A stretch of DNA of 64,000 nt from Chitinophaga sp. E66 (GCA_019285755.1 CP079103.1:5799001-5863000), one strand, 5' to 3'. Counted from the stretch's first letter, positions 10,752 through 21,443 are shown. The notes: generated by a model not told the origin, from the letters alone. Numbers and translations: made by a program.

Positions 10752-11387
10752 TCACCGGCTGCCCAGCCGGATGCCTTCATTTACACCTTCCAGGAACATC
10801 TGCACACCCAGTACGGCCAGAATGAGCCCCATCATCTTGGTAATGACAGTCATGGTGTTATTTCCCAGTATGCGAACGATATGTCCGCCTGAAATAAAAA
10901 GCAGGTAAGCGATGTAGCACAATAAACCGTAGACAATGATGACGATGACCGTATGCCATTTATCGGCAGAGGCGGCGTAGTTCATGGCGGTGGTAATGGT
11001 TCCCGGACCTGCCATGAGCGGCATGGCCAGCGGGGTGACGGCCACGGAAATGCCGGGGTCGCCCTCCTTGGTATCGATACGCTTATCCGGGTGGGCCTTT
11101 TCAGCGAAGATCATGCGGTAGCCGACCACGAAAAGTAGTATGCCGCCTGTAATGCGCAGTGCTGGAAGCGAAATATTGAAGATCCGGAGTATGCCATTTC
11201 CCGCCACGCTGAATACAACGATCAGGATGAAAGCCACGATCACGGACTTCAACGCGATCTGCTTCCGCTGGGCGGGCGTCATGTAATCCGTGAGATCGAG
11301 GAAGACGGGGACGTTGGCAATGGGGTTGACGATGGAAAAGAACCCCATGAACACTGCCGCCGCAAATCCGAGGTAACTGCCCGTCAT
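10752..11387 (-). CDS. MarC family integral membrane protein
   Basis: An intact 211-residue protein with six predicted membrane segments in the inner membrane. It has the MarC/UPF0056 hallmarks: FFSIVNPIANVPVFL near the N-terminus, GGILLFVVGYRMI, and TPLAMPLMAGPGTI in the middle (the second half-repeat). The family was once linked to antibiotic resistance, but its transport substrate is unproven. The start at 11387 overlaps the stop of the upstream permease by 4 bp (ATGA), so the two are probably translationally coupled. Confidence 0.9.
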   Translation of the reverse strand: MTGSYLGFAAAVFMGFFSIVNPIANVPVFLDLTDYMTPAQRKQIALKSVIVAFILIVVFSVAGNGILRIFNISLPALRITGGILLFVVGYRMIFAEKAHPDKRIDTKEGDPGISVAVTPLAMPLMAGPGTITTAMNYAASADKWHTVIVIIVYGLLCYIAYLLFISGGHIVRILGNNTMTVITKMMGLILAVLGVQMFLEGVNEGIRLGSR

Positions 11388-12691
11388 TTCGCGCCGTTTT
11401 TGGGGTGAAGGATGTTCGGTTTGACTTTCCGGCCAGTGGTCTTACGGATGACCCATTCCGCTACGAAAGAAAAAGCAAGGAAAATGGCAGTAACCAGCAA
11501 TTGCCGCGGCGCAGTCGCTGCGTCTACAATGATCACCAGCAAGACGGTGCCGCAGCTGACGATAACCGCCAGCCAGGCGATCCAGGGTTTGGCTTTGGTT
11601 TCTTTCAACACACGGAGGTGCCCGATATTTACGGCGCTGTAGCAGAGTAACATGGCCATCCCACCCAGCGAGGCGATGACGGATAGGTCGAACAGCATGA
11701 TGAGCGCGATGATACAGATACCGGTAATGGCCAGTCCCTCCGTGCCCCGGCCCCACAGGTGCTTCTCGAAAGCCTTCGGCAGGGTGCCGTAGGCCGCCAT
11801 TACGTAAGAGTTATTCCCTGTGGAAAACAGGTTGGCGTTGATCGCCGTAATGCTGGATACCAGTGCTGCGATGGATACTATGACAAAGCCGGTGTTCCCC
11901 AGCATAGGGCGCGCCGCTTCCGCAAGTGCGGTTTTTGGCCGCCACTACCTGGTCTGCGCTCAGGTTCCCGAACACGACGACCGCCAGTACGATATACACG
12001 CAAGTCACCAACAGGATCGTGGTCATAATAGCCCGGGGAGCGTTTTCTCCGGGTTGTCGATATGTTCCACGGCGCCGCTGATCACGTTGAAGCCGGTATA
12101 TGCAAAGAAGGTGACGGCCACGCTGCTGAAAATGCTGCTGGTGGCGAGATTTTCCGGGAAAACGAGGTTCCCGGGCTGAATGGTATAAAAACCCAGTATC
12201 GCGAAGCCAAATAATACGGTCAGCTTGATGGCTACGAAGATCTTTCCACACGCGCAAATGCCGTGACGCTTACGAAGTTAAGTACGACCAGGGCTGACAC
12301 GATACCTGCCGCCGTGAGGTTTTGCGCCCACTCCGAGCCTCCTCCCCATCAGTACTGCCGCATATGCCCCAAAGGATTTGGCGACCACGGCAGACAAAAC
12401 GATCATACTTACATAATAGAAGATCCCCATCCCGCCGGAATAAATATTTACCCCATAAGCCTGTACCAGATACTCCAGCACTCCGCCGTTGGACGGATAG
12501 CGTGCGCCCAGGCGGGCAAATGAATAGCCACAAAGGATGGTGATACCGCCCGCGATGAGGAATGAAAGCCAGGTGGCGGAGCCTACGATGGCGCCTGTCT
12601 GCCCCAGCAGCGCAAAGATGCCTGCGCCGATCATGGCGCCAATGCCCATGGATATGGCGGCGGAGAGGGATAGGTTGCCCTTCTTTTTCAT
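11384..12691 (-). CDS. APC-family amino acid permease (frameshifted by sequence errors)
   Basis: The reconstructed product (~436 residues) is a 12-helix inner-membrane permease of the amino acid-polyamine-organocation superfamily. The start at 12691 gives MKKKGNLSLSAAISMGIGAMIGAGIFALLG, the typical APC helix 1 with a GAGIF unwound segment; SNGGVLEYLVQAYG follows. FFAYTGFNVISGAVEHIDNP in the middle matches helix 6 of APC carriers. The C-terminal quarter (IAALVSSITAINANLFSTGN) is intact. The substrate cannot be named. Breaks lie near 12330, 12240, 12025 and 11935, all -1. It is co-transcribed with the MarC gene (4-bp overlap). Confidence 0.85.
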
Positions 12692-12826
12692 TATAGGCGG
12701 TTTGTGATGGATGTACCTATGTAATGCGAAATATCGCAAATTGTTCATTCTCCGCACTTAAACAAATTCCGCCAACGCACTGTTTTATTGGAAACGATTT
12801 TTGCACAACTCAATCAATTCCCTCTT

Positions 12827-14231
12827 ATGGCACAACGCAGAGAACATGACTTCCTGGGCGAACGTGAGATCCCGGCAGATGTGTATTATGGCATCCAAAC
12901 GCTCCGGGCGATAGAGAATTTTCATATTACCGGCATCCCCTGAACACGGAACCGCTGTTCGTTCAGGCCCTCGGCTATGTGAAGAAAGGCGCCGCGATGG
13001 CCAATGCCGAACTGGGCGCGCTCGACAAAGACATTGCCGCACATATCATGAAAGCCTCAGACCGGGTGATCAACGGCGAGTTCGACAGCCAGTTCATTAC
13101 CGACCTCATCCAGGGCGGCGCCGGCACCAGCGTAAACATGAACGCCAATGAAGTGATCGCCAACGTGGCGCTTGAAGAAATGGGGAAAAAGAAAGGCGAT
13201 TACGATTTCTGTCATCCCAATAACCACGTGAATTGCTCGCAGTCCACGAACGACGCCTACCCCACCGCCTTCCGCATCGCGCTGATCAATAAGCTGTCGT
13301 CTTACAAGCAAAGCCTTGCAGCACTTGCCGAATCTTTCGATAAGAAAGGCGAAGAGTTTAAACAAGTGCTTAAAATGGGCCGCACGCAGTTGCAGGATGC
13401 CGTACCCATGAGCATGGGCGACGAGTTCAAGGCGTTCGCGACCACTATCCGCGAAGAGCTGGCGCGTGTGGAAGAAAGTAAACGCCTCATCTCCGAAATT
13501 AATATGGGCGCCACCGCCATCGGCACCGGCGTCAATGCCCCGAGGGATATGCAGAACTGGTCACCAAACACCTCGCGAAAATTACCGGTCTGCCCCTGGT
13601 GCTGGCCAGTGATCTGATAGAGGCAACTGTGGATACCGGCGCATACGTGCAGCTATCTGGTGTGCTGAAGCGCACGGCGGTGAAGGTATCCAAGATCTGT
13701 AATGACCTTCGCCTGCTATCTTCCGGTCCGCGTTGCGGCCTGAATGAAATCAACCTGCCTCCCATGCAACCGGGTTCGTCCATCATGCCGGGAAAGGTGA
13801 ATCCTGTGATTCCGGAAGTGGTGAACCAGACCGCTTTCTATGTGATCGGCGCCGATCTTACCCTCACCCTCGCCGCGGAGGCCGGTCAGCTTCAACTGAA
13901 TGTAATGGAGCCGGTGATCGCATTTTCGCTTTTCACTTCCATTACCTATATGACTAACGCCTGCAATACGCTCCGTGAAAAATGCGTAGATGGTATTACC
14001 GCCAATGCGAAACATACGCAGGAAATGGTCATGCAGAGCATCGGGATCGTTACACAGCTCAACCCCATCATCGGTTATGAACATTCCGCCGCCATCGCAA
14101 GAGAAGCGCTGGAAACGGGTAAGTCGGTACACGACATCGCCGTGAAGGAAAAGAAACTCGTAACGCAGGAGAAATGGGATGAGATATTCACCTTCGACAA
14201 TATGATCCGCCCCAAATTCATTAACAGCTAA
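12827..14231 (+). CDS. aspA: Aspartate ammonia-lyase (aspartase; frameshifted by sequence errors)
   Basis: Aspartase converts L-aspartate reversibly to fumarate and ammonia. The protein (~469 residues) starts at ATG 12827 (MAQRREHDFLGEREIPADVYYGIQT, a typical aspartase N-terminus) and contains the superfamily signature GSSIMPGKVNP (~13777) and STNDAYPTA (~13243). Aspartase is favoured over fumarase by the N-terminal sequence and by the asparaginase and Dcu genes downstream. C losses lie near 12942 (GIPLNTEPL) and 13543 (NAPEGYAEL). It heads a tight unit with the asparaginase (8-bp gap), the Dcu transporter and a porin. Confidence 0.92.
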
Positions 14232-14239
14232 TCGCAATT

Positions 14240-15304
14240 ATGCTTATGAAAAAGTCTTGTTACTATTGCTGGCAAGCACCTGCTGGATGCTGCGCCCTGC
14301 CCGCGGTCAGAACGCCAATTTACCTAATGTCGTCATCCTGGCGACCGGCGGTACGATTGCCGGTGCAGGGGAATCCAGCGTGGGGACGGCCTATACGGCC
14401 GGGAAGCTCCCGATAGACGATCTGCTGAATGCCGTGCCGGAAGCGCGCAAGATTGCTAACCTCCGCGGCGAGCAGATTGCCAGTGTAGGCAGCCAGGCCA
14501 TGCACGACAGCGTATGGCTGAAACTGGCCCATCGTATCAATGAACTGGTTAAACGCAGCGACGTAGACGGCATCGTCATCACTCACGGTACCGATACAGA
14601 AGGCGAAACAGGATTCTTCCTGCAGCTGACCGTCAAATCCACGAAGCCTGTGGTGCTGGTGGGGGCCATGCGCTCGGCTACGGCATTATCGGCAGACGGT
14701 CCCCTCAATCTCTACAACGGCATCGTGGTGGCGGCGAATAAAACATCGGCAGACCGCGGTGTGCTGGTAGCCATGAACGACTATATTTATTCCGCCCGCG
14801 ATGTCACTAAAACCAACACCACTAACGTCTCCACCTTCCAGGCGCCGAATACCGGTCCGCTGGGCGTGGTGATGGACGGCAAAGTGGAATACTATCACCG
14901 CCTTATCCGCAAGCACACGCACCAGACGGAATTCGACGTAAGCAAGGTGAATTTTACCAAAAGTCGATATCTTGTACGGGTACGCAAATACGAACCCTGT
15001 GCTGGTGGATGCATTGGTGAAGGACGGAGCCCAGGGAATCGTGATAGCAGGCGTGGGTAACGGGAATCTTTACCCGACAGTGGAAGAAAGAGTGAAACAG
15101 ATTACCCGTCAGGGCATAGTGGTGGTGCGTTCCAACCGCACAGGCAGCGGCAGGGTTTTACTGAACGCCGAAACGGACGACGCGGCGCTGGGTACCATCG
15201 CGGCGGACGATCTCAATCCGCAGAAAGCCCGCATCCTCCTGCAACTGGCTTTATTAAAGACGAAAGACACGAAGAAGATCCAGGAAATGTTTTTCGAATA
15301 CTAG
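14240..15304 (+). CDS. ansB: Type II (periplasmic) L-asparaginase (frameshifted by sequence errors)
   Basis: The enzyme hydrolyses asparagine to aspartate and ammonia. The signal peptide (from ATG 14240 or 14246) becomes readable after restoring one A in the lysine run near 14250. The mature part opens with PNVVILATGGTIAG, whose Thr is the first nucleophile, and carries HGTDTEGETGFFL (~14584-14620), the second active-site block; the usual family form is HGTDT-EETAYFL, so Glu-Gly-Glu-Thr-Gly is slightly unusual. A second break near 14962 (one extra or two missing bases) separates KVNFTK from DILYGYANTNPV. The length is ~354 residues. It feeds aspartate to AspA and the Dcu exchanger. Confidence 0.88.
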
Positions 15305-15343
15305 TTTATTCCTCCCTTTATAACATCAACGTAAAACGAAAAC

Positions 15344-16683
15344 ATGATCTGGATTCAATTTGCCATTCTCCTGGTGGCCATTCTCATAGGCGCCCGAATG
15401 AAAGGCATCGGCCTGGGCGTAATGGGCATGGCGGCGCTGGCTGTGTACTTATTTGTGTTCCGCATGCGTCCCGCGGAGCCTCCTATCGACGTAATGCTCA
15501 TCATTTTAGCCGTTGTATCCACGGCGGCAACGATGCAGGCGGCGGGCGGCATGGATTACCTCGTGCGTATCGCCGAGAAGATACTCCGCAGCAAGCCTTC
15601 TATGATCACATTGCTGGGACCCCTGGTGACGTTCGCCTTTACGTTGTTTGCAGGAACTGCGCACATTACTTACTCACTGCTGCCGATCATTTCCGAAGTG
15701 GCCACCAAGAAACGCATCCGGCCGGAGCGCCCCTGAGCATTTCAGTGATCGCCTCGCACCTGGGCATTACGGCCAGCCCGATCTCGGCGGCTACGGCGGC
15801 CATGATCACCATCCTGGCCGGGCAGATTGAACTCGTACATATCTTGAAAGTTTGTATTCCCGCCTGCCTGGTCGGCATCCTGGCCGGCGTGGCGGTAGTA
15901 TGGAAGAAAGGTAAAGAACTGGAGAAAGACCCCGTGTTCCTCGAGAAGATGAAAGATCCGGAATTTGCAAAGGAACTGGATGCGGACTCGTCTTCCGACA
16001 GCGCACCCCTCAAACCCGGGGCAAAGATCTCCGTGATCATTTTCGCTATCGCCGTACTGCTGATCGTATTGGTGGGGGCGTTCCCTGGTATGTTGCCTTC
16101 CTTTGAACCAGGCCCGGCGAATCTTTCCGTAAACGCCAACGGTACCATCAAGATGGCGGCCGTCATTGAGCTGGTGATGCTGGGTGCTGCGGCGTTGATG
16201 CTCCTGTTCACCAAAACCGCTACTACCGATGTGGCCAAGGCCAGTCTGTTTACCGCTGGTGCGCAGGCCGTAGTCTCGATCTTCGGGGTGGTGTGGATGA
16301 GCGCTACTTTCATGGAAGCGAATCACGCGGTGATTGAAGGCGCATTAGGTGATATGGTACGCGCCGCACCCTGGACGTTTGCGATTGCATTATTCCTGTT
16401 GAGCATGTTGTTGTTCAGTCAGGCGGCGACTACTAAAGCACTCATGCCCCTGGGCGTGTTGCTGGGTATTGCGCCGAATAACCTGGTAGCGATGTTCCCT
16501 GCCGCTAACGGAGACTTCGTTTTACCGGGCTATCCCACCCTGCTGGCCGCCATCAACTTCGACCGTACAGGCAGTACGTATATAGGGAAATATCTCATCA
16601 ACCATAGTTTCATGATACCGGGGCTGGTTGCCGTTTCGGTAAGCGTTGCCTCGGGGTTCCTGTTTGCCCACCTATTCTGGTAG
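15344..16683 (+). CDS. dcuB: Anaerobic C4-dicarboxylate transporter, DcuA/DcuB family
   Basis: A ~447-residue inner-membrane exchanger with 10 or more membrane segments. Characteristic parts are MIWIQFAILLVAILIGARMKGIGLG at the start, FAGTAHITYSLLPIISEVA, SHLGITASPISAATAAM and FDRTGSTYIGKYLINHSF near the end, all as in Dcu proteins. It would exchange aspartate for fumarate or succinate across the membrane, matching the aspartase and asparaginase upstream (39-bp gap). One C is lost near 15732 (RPERPLSISV). Whether it is closer to DcuA or DcuB cannot be decided from the sequence alone. Confidence 0.9.
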
Positions 16684-16702
16684 AACCCTCAAAAAACGAT
16701 GT

Positions 16703-17896
16703 ATGAAAAGAAGCTGTACCCTCCTGTGGCTGGTGCTGTTGATGCCCGCTGCGCTTATGGCGCAGATTCATGAAAGGCAGACAGACGACACCTCCATCCT
16801 GCACGTGCCGCTCATCCCCGTCAGCAAACAATCCCTGCTGTCTAATGTGGACGTGATCGCGAACATGCAAATGTCATTTCAGAACGAATTCGAAGAAGGA
16901 ACTTACCAGCGCTCGCGCTTCGTCATGAACCAGTTCCGGTTAGAAATACGCGGGAAGGTGCATGATAAGGTATATTTCCGCTTCCGGGACCGGTATACCC
17001 GCGGCGTGGTGCCTCAAACCATCGACAACATCAGCCGCAGCACAGACCTGGCATTCCTGCGCTTCGACCCTAACGACAAATGGAGCATCTACGCCGGTAA
17101 ACTGTGCGCCGACTGGGGCGGGTATGAGTTCGACGCTAATCCTATCGAGATCTATGAGTATTCAGATATAATCGAGTATGCAGACAACTTTCTGGTGGGT
17201 ACCGGCGTTTCCTATATGTTGCCCGACCGGGAAAACCAGTTTACCATTCAGCTCCTGAACAGCCGCACCGCGAGCTTCACGGAACTGTATGACACCACGG
17301 CGATACCGGGCGTGCAGCCCGCCAAGTTCCCCTTTGCAGGGGTGTTCAACTGGCGCGGCAATTTCGGGAAGTTCAGCACCCTGTGGTCTTATTCCATCTT
17401 CCGCGAGGCAGACAGCGAATATATGAACTACCTGGCGCTGGGCAACCAGTTTACCACGAAGAAATTCCAGATCCAGTACGACTTCAAATGGAGCCGGGAA
17501 GCGCTGGACAGAAAAGGGATCGTTTCTTCGATTACAGACAATGCAGGCATCAAACATGCATTCCGTGCGCGGTACATGAGCCACTGGACAAGGCTCGATT
17601 TTCACCTGTCCAAAAAGGTAAACCTGTTCTTCGTAGGCATGGTGGATGATGCATACTGGAAGCCCTCCGGCACCAACCTGCCGGATAATACCAGTACGGT
17701 TAAACTGCGGACGGCATGGGGTTATATCCCCGGTGTGGAAGTATACCCATTCAATAACCTGAACCTGAAAGTGTTCGGGACATTCATCGGCAGAAAATAC
17801 GTATATACCGACTACGCGAAATCGAATTTCGGTATGACGAATACAGACAATTATCGTATATCAGTAGGAATTATCAGCCCTTTGGTCATCTTATAA
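16703..17896 (+). CDS. Outer-membrane porin, OprO/OprP-like
   Basis: An intact 397-residue beta-barrel protein. The start at 16703 gives the signal peptide MKRSCTLLWLVLLMPAALMA, cleaved before QIHER. The mature part has many alternating short strands (MNQFRLEIRGKV, KVYFRFRDRYTRG, WSIYAGKLCADWGGYE) and ends in strand-like hydrophobic residues, as in phosphate-selective-porin-like proteins. It is 19 bp behind the Dcu gene and probably belongs to the same transcript, where it would let asparagine, aspartate or dicarboxylates through the outer membrane. That role is inferred from position only. Confidence 0.75.
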   Translation: MKRSCTLLWLVLLMPAALMAQIHERQTDDTSILHVPLIPVSKQSLLSNVDVIANMQMSFQNEFEEGTYQRSRFVMNQFRLEIRGKVHDKVYFRFRDRYTRGVVPQTIDNISRSTDLAFLRFDPNDKWSIYAGKLCADWGGYEFDANPIEIYEYSDIIEYADNFLVGTGVSYMLPDRENQFTIQLLNSRTASFTELYDTTAIPGVQPAKFPFAGVFNWRGNFGKFSTLWSYSIFREADSEYMNYLALGNQFTTKKFQIQYDFKWSREALDRKGIVSSITDNAGIKHAFRARYMSHWTRLDFHLSKKVNLFFVGMVDDAYWKPSGTNLPDNTSTVKLRTAWGYIPGVEVYPFNNLNLKVFGTFIGRKYVYTDYAKSNFGMTNTDNYRISVGIISPLVIL

Positions 17897-17969
17897 TGTA
17901 CGGAACGGATCCTGAGAGCAGACGGTTTTTCAGCGGACAAACATACACCGTTTGAAGTAGGGATCCGTT

Positions 17970-17977
17970 TATCTTTG
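17970..17977 (+). promoter_or_regulatory. -7 box (TATCTTTG) for the VOC gene
   Basis: TATCTTTG is an exact TAnnTTTG match ending 21 nt before ATG 17999. A TTTG at 17951-17954 lies 15 nt upstream, shorter than the usual 19-20 nt, so the -33 element is doubtful. Confidence 0.4.
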
Positions 17978-17998
17978 CGCCAAAACGAACCAACTTAC

Positions 17999-18487
17999 AT
18001 GAGCTATACCGTACCTGCGGCCACTTCTATCGGCCATGTGCACCTGAAGGTCTCCGATCTTCAGCGTTCCCTCGATTTTTATTGCGGATTATTGGGATTT
18101 GAACTGATGACGAAGTTCGGCGACCAGGCGGCATTTATTTCCGCCGGAGGCTATCATCACCACATCGGGCTCAATACCTGGCACAGCAAGAACATGCCGC
18201 CCGCGCCGGAAAATGCGGCGGGCCTCTACCATGTAGCGATCCTCTACCCCACCCGCAAAGACCTGGCGGAGATTTACAAAAGGCTCACCGGAGCCGGTGT
18301 AGCGTTTACGGGCTTTGCCGATCATGGCGTTTCGGAAGCGTTATACCTCAACGATCCGGATATGAACGGACTGGAATTGTATTGGGATCGCCCGAGGGAG
18401 CAATGGCCCAAAGATGAAAACGGAGATTTTACCATGTACACGCACCGGTTGAATCTCAGCGATTTGCTGCAGGAGCTGAACAAATAG
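17999..18487 (+). CDS. VOC-superfamily protein (glyoxalase/extradiol-dioxygenase-like)
   Basis: An intact 162-residue protein with two beta-alpha-beta-beta-beta modules: SIGHVHLKVSDLQRSLDFYCGLLGF (first, with a likely metal His) and GLYHVAILYP...LNDPDMNGLELYWDR (second, with His and the usual Glu in GLELYWDRP). HHHIGLNTW supplies another candidate ligand. Such proteins bind a divalent metal and act in the cytoplasm as lyases, isomerases or dioxygenases; the CatE-like pattern with an (R)EQWP ending points to a ring-cleaving-dioxygenase-type relative. The substrate is not identifiable. It has its own promoter-like box and convergent genes follow. Confidence 0.85.
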   Translation: MSYTVPAATSIGHVHLKVSDLQRSLDFYCGLLGFELMTKFGDQAAFISAGGYHHHIGLNTWHSKNMPPAPENAAGLYHVAILYPTRKDLAEIYKRLTGAGVAFTGFADHGVSEALYLNDPDMNGLELYWDRPREQWPKDENGDFTMYTHRLNLSDLLQELNK

Positions 18488-18942
18488 CTACCGCATCTTC
18501 AGCTTGTCTTCGCTGTTTTCGATAGCCTCCTCGATAGAATGGGACTTTCTTATATCGAGGTGGTGCTTTGTGTCTTGCGCGAGCTTGGAATAGAAGTTAT
18601 GCAAGGTATTGAGTTCGTCTTCGGACAAGGATTCCACATCTATCAGGCGGTTGCTGGCGGTTTTGGTACAGGCGATCAATTCGTTCAGCTTCAGCTGGAT
18701 GGATTTGGAATCCTTGTTCTGCGTTTTCTGAATGATGAAAACCATAAGGAAGGTGACGATGGTGGTACCGGTATTGATAACGAGCTGCCAGGTATCGGAA
18801 AACTTGAAGATGGGCCCGGTTATGGCCCATACCAGTATCACGACGAAAGCGATGATAAAGGCCCGGGGCTGCCGGTTGCACCTACGGCTTTGCCGGCGAA
18901 ACGTTCAAAGAACGGCACCTTCTTACCTTCCAACTGGTTCAT
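18488..18942 (-). CDS. Low-affinity iron permease-like small membrane protein
   Basis: The reconstructed product is ~151 residues from ATG 18942 (MNQLEGKKVPFFERFAGKAVGATGSPGAF). Two membrane segments (about 28-46 and 57-76: FIIAFVVILVWAITGPIF and TGTTIVTFLMVFIIQKTQNKDS) and the following QLKLNELI match the family annotated as low-affinity iron permease in bacteria. The C-terminus is a soluble helical tail. Iron transport is not proven for bacterial members. One G is lost near 18870 (SPGAF). It is convergent with the VOC gene, whose stop abuts its own, and follows the NtrC-type regulator on the same strand, only ~10 bp after it. Confidence 0.75.
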
Positions 18943-18952
18943 ATCGCGAGGA

Positions 18953-20411
18953 TTAATAATTAATATTCAGCAGGCGAAGCTTGTTATAAAGGGTTTTGCG
19001 GTCGATGTTGAGCAACTGCGCGGCCTTCGTTTTGTTATACTTCACTTCCTTCAGCACATTGATGATCTTATTGTACTCAGCTTTGAGGGCTACCGACTTC
19101 AGATCGTTTTCGTCCAGCATCGGGAGGTTAGGCTCGTCTGCAGTATCTGCGGAAACATTGATATCTGCCGTCATGCCGGAGGGTTGGCGGGCTACTTTAC
19201 CGGCTTTCATCTCCGGGGCAACGCGGCCATGGAAATTTCCTTACCGGCAGGCGTCAGCAGGCTGGCGCGGCGGATGACGTTTTCAATTCCCTGATATTAC
19301 CGGGCCAGTCGTAGTTACGGAAGCACTCCCATACTTCTTCGCTGAGGGCGGCTTCGGGTTTATTCAGTTCTCTGCCGGCCTGTGAAAGGAAGGCGTCTAC
19401 GAAAGAACGGAGGTCGTCGCCACGGTCGCGCAGCGGCGGGATATGGATGGTGAATTCATTGAACCGGTGGAAGAGGTCTTCCCGGAACTTGCCTTTCTGA
19501 ACGGCTTCGAACAGGTTTTCGTTGGATGCAACGATCAGGCGGACATCCACCGCTATTTCCTTCATGCTGCCCACCCGGCGGATCTGTTTTTCCTGGATCA
19601 CGCGGAGCAGGGCTACCTGTACATCATAGGGGAGGTTAGCGATCTCATCGAGGAAGATGGTACCGCCGTGCGCCTGTTCGAAAGCGCCTATCTTGGTGCC
19701 TATGGCGCCTGTGAAAGAGCCTTTTTCGTGCCCGAAAAGCTCACTGGCCGCCAATTCCCGGGAGAGGGCGCCGCAGTCGATCGCGATGAAGGGCTGGTTT
19801 TTACGGCTGCTATGGTCGTGGATGAGATGGGCCACAGATTCCTTGCCGGTGCCCGTCTCCCCGAAAATGATCACACTGTAATCTGTAGGAGCCACCAGGG
19901 TAAGCTCACGGATCAGCTGGCGGGAAGGTTCGCTCTCGCCGTATACGTATTGCCCGCCGTTCTGAGTGCCGCCCGATGGTTGGGGGCGATGCGCCTCCTG
20001 GGAAACTGCAACCGCAGGAGCGGCTTGCACGGGCTGGGGAACTGGTGCGCCCGGGTTAGTCAGGGCCTTATTTACAAGGGCCAGGATCTCGTCCGGGTAT
20101 AAAGGTTTGGAAATATAATCGTAGGCGCCGTTTTTCACCATATCGACCGCAATGCGGACGTCGGAATAACCCGTAATGATGATGACGACGGTTTGCGGGC
20201 TCAGGGCGCGGATGTCGTTCAGGAGCTGTGCCCCATCCGTATCTTTAAGCCGGTAATCGCAGAGAATCAGGTCGAAAGGGGTTTCTTTCAGCATTTTCAG
20301 CGCCTGGGCGCCGGTCATCGTACTTTCTGTCTTAAAGCCATGTTTGCTCAGGAACTTGCTGAGCAGGGTACAAATGTTTATTTCATCATCAACAATGAGG
20401 ATACGCTTCAT
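18953..20411 (-). CDS. NtrC-family sigma-54-dependent response regulator
   Basis: The ~487-residue protein has a receiver domain (1-120: IVDDEINICT, phospho-acceptor Asp in LILCDYRLKDTD, Lys in YISKPL), a Pro/Gln/Ala-rich linker, a AAA+ domain (Walker A GETGTGKESV; GSFTGA, a variant of the sigma-54-contacting GAFTGA; Walker B GTIFLDEIANLP) and a Fis-type helix-turn-helix (YNKTKAAQLLNIDRKTLYNKL). It should activate sigma-54 promoters on phosphorylation. Two -1 shifts lie near 19277 (A-run in RELKNVIRRA) and 19220 (CCCC in ALPPEMK). The REC gene just upstream (33 bp) suggests a joint phosphorelay. Its target promoters are not apparent here. Confidence 0.9.
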
Positions 20412-20444
20412 ATTGAATGTGTTGGACGGATATTAAATTTACAA

Positions 20445-20830
20445 CTAATTATGCATATGCGGCTTCACGCCGTTTCGCTTCATATCAAACAAAATCTCGG
20501 TCAGCTCGCCCACATTAAAGGGTTTCGGCAGAAAATGGGCCCTCCGGATGTGAGGGCTTTTTGTTTTTCCATACCGTTGTCATAAGCGCTGATGGAGATG
20601 ACAGGTAAATCGGGATATTCCGCTTTGATTTGCGGAAGTATGTCGAGCCCGGAACCATCGGGCAGGTGAATGTCCAGGAACAGAATATCAGGAGTCTGCT
20701 GGCGGAGAAACAGCAGTCCATCTTTCAGTGCATGCACATATTTTACCTTATATCCGTGCTTCGTCAGGCTTAACTGCAAAAGTTGACAAATATCCGGTTC
20801 GTCGTCTATTATTAAAATCAAATCTCCCAT
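20445..20830 (-). CDS. Single-domain response regulator (CheY-like)
   Basis: A ~128-residue stand-alone receiver domain. MGDLILIIDDEPDICQLLQL carries the acidic pair, FLDIHLPDGSG the phospho-acceptor Asp, and the reconstructed FLPKPFNVGELTEIL the conserved Lys. One G is lost near 20537. Without an output domain it probably acts in a phosphorelay or binds a partner. The NtrC-type regulator begins 33 bp downstream on the same strand, and both probably share a promoter above 20830. Confidence 0.85.
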
Positions 20831-21107
20831 GGCGTCTGTATTTATAACCGGGAAACCCTTGCCACCGAGTTCGTTCCTCCGGATGTTACTGTCATTTAAC
20901 CCTAATAACTGCAAACTGTTTGCCGGACATTTTTATCTGTTTCAACAAGCATATTTGTGGACTTTCTTCCACGAAATTTACGATGTATTTCCACAATATG
21001 GCCTGCCACCCGCCTAAAATCCGCCGCCTCTACCCTGACTGGCATGGTGGTATAGTAATTGATCCATAATTAGCAGAGTCATTTACTTCATCCAAAAATG
21101 CTATCGT

Positions 21108-21293
21108 ATGAATTCTTTACAGTTGAAAGGCGCCTGGAATGAAATTAAAGGCAAGTTGAAACAAAAATACGGTGATCTGACAGACGACGATCTGACGTAC
21201 ACCGAAGGACAAGAAGACGAACTGCTGGGTAAGCTCCAGCAAAAGCTCGGCAAATCGAAAGAAGAAGTGAAAAAGCTGATTGACGAGCTGTAA
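21108..21293 (+). CDS. CsbD family stress-response protein
   Basis: An intact 61-residue, highly charged protein. LKGAWNEIKGKLKQKYGDLTDDDLTYTEGQEDELLGKLQQKLGKSKEEVKKLI is the complete CsbD pattern (KGxWNxxKGKxKxxxG). In Bacillus CsbD is a general-stress (sigma-B) protein of unknown biochemical role. A hairpin lies ~115 bp downstream. It starts a run of stress-type small proteins that extends to the Ku/LigD block. Confidence 0.93.
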   Translation: MNSLQLKGAWNEIKGKLKQKYGDLTDDDLTYTEGQEDELLGKLQQKLGKSKEEVKKLIDEL

Positions 21294-21407
21294 AAGCAAC
21301 AAGCGTTATACGGATTATACTTTTATCATAGCTGTTGTTTTAGTTATTGGCAGCTTCGATTGGTTTTAAAATGCAGTTAAAGCATCATTAAAACCGTAAA
21401 GCTTGCC

Positions 21408-21443
21408 AGCTGTCCTGCATCATTTGGTGCGGGACAGCTTTTC
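21408..21443 (+). terminator. Terminator-like hairpin after csbD
   Basis: AGCTGTCC (21408-21415) pairs with GGACAGCT (21432-21439), with further pairing inside, and TTTT follows. Confidence 0.65.

Noticed and set aside
18539..19294. 251-residue plus-strand ORF
   Set aside because: It spans the end of the NtrC-type gene and the iron-permease-like gene in antisense; both have recognisable domains on the minus strand.
21030..21060. Sigma-54 promoter before csbD (TGGCATGGTGG...)
   Set aside because: The -24-like GG is present but no GC lies 10 nt downstream, so the -12 element is missing.
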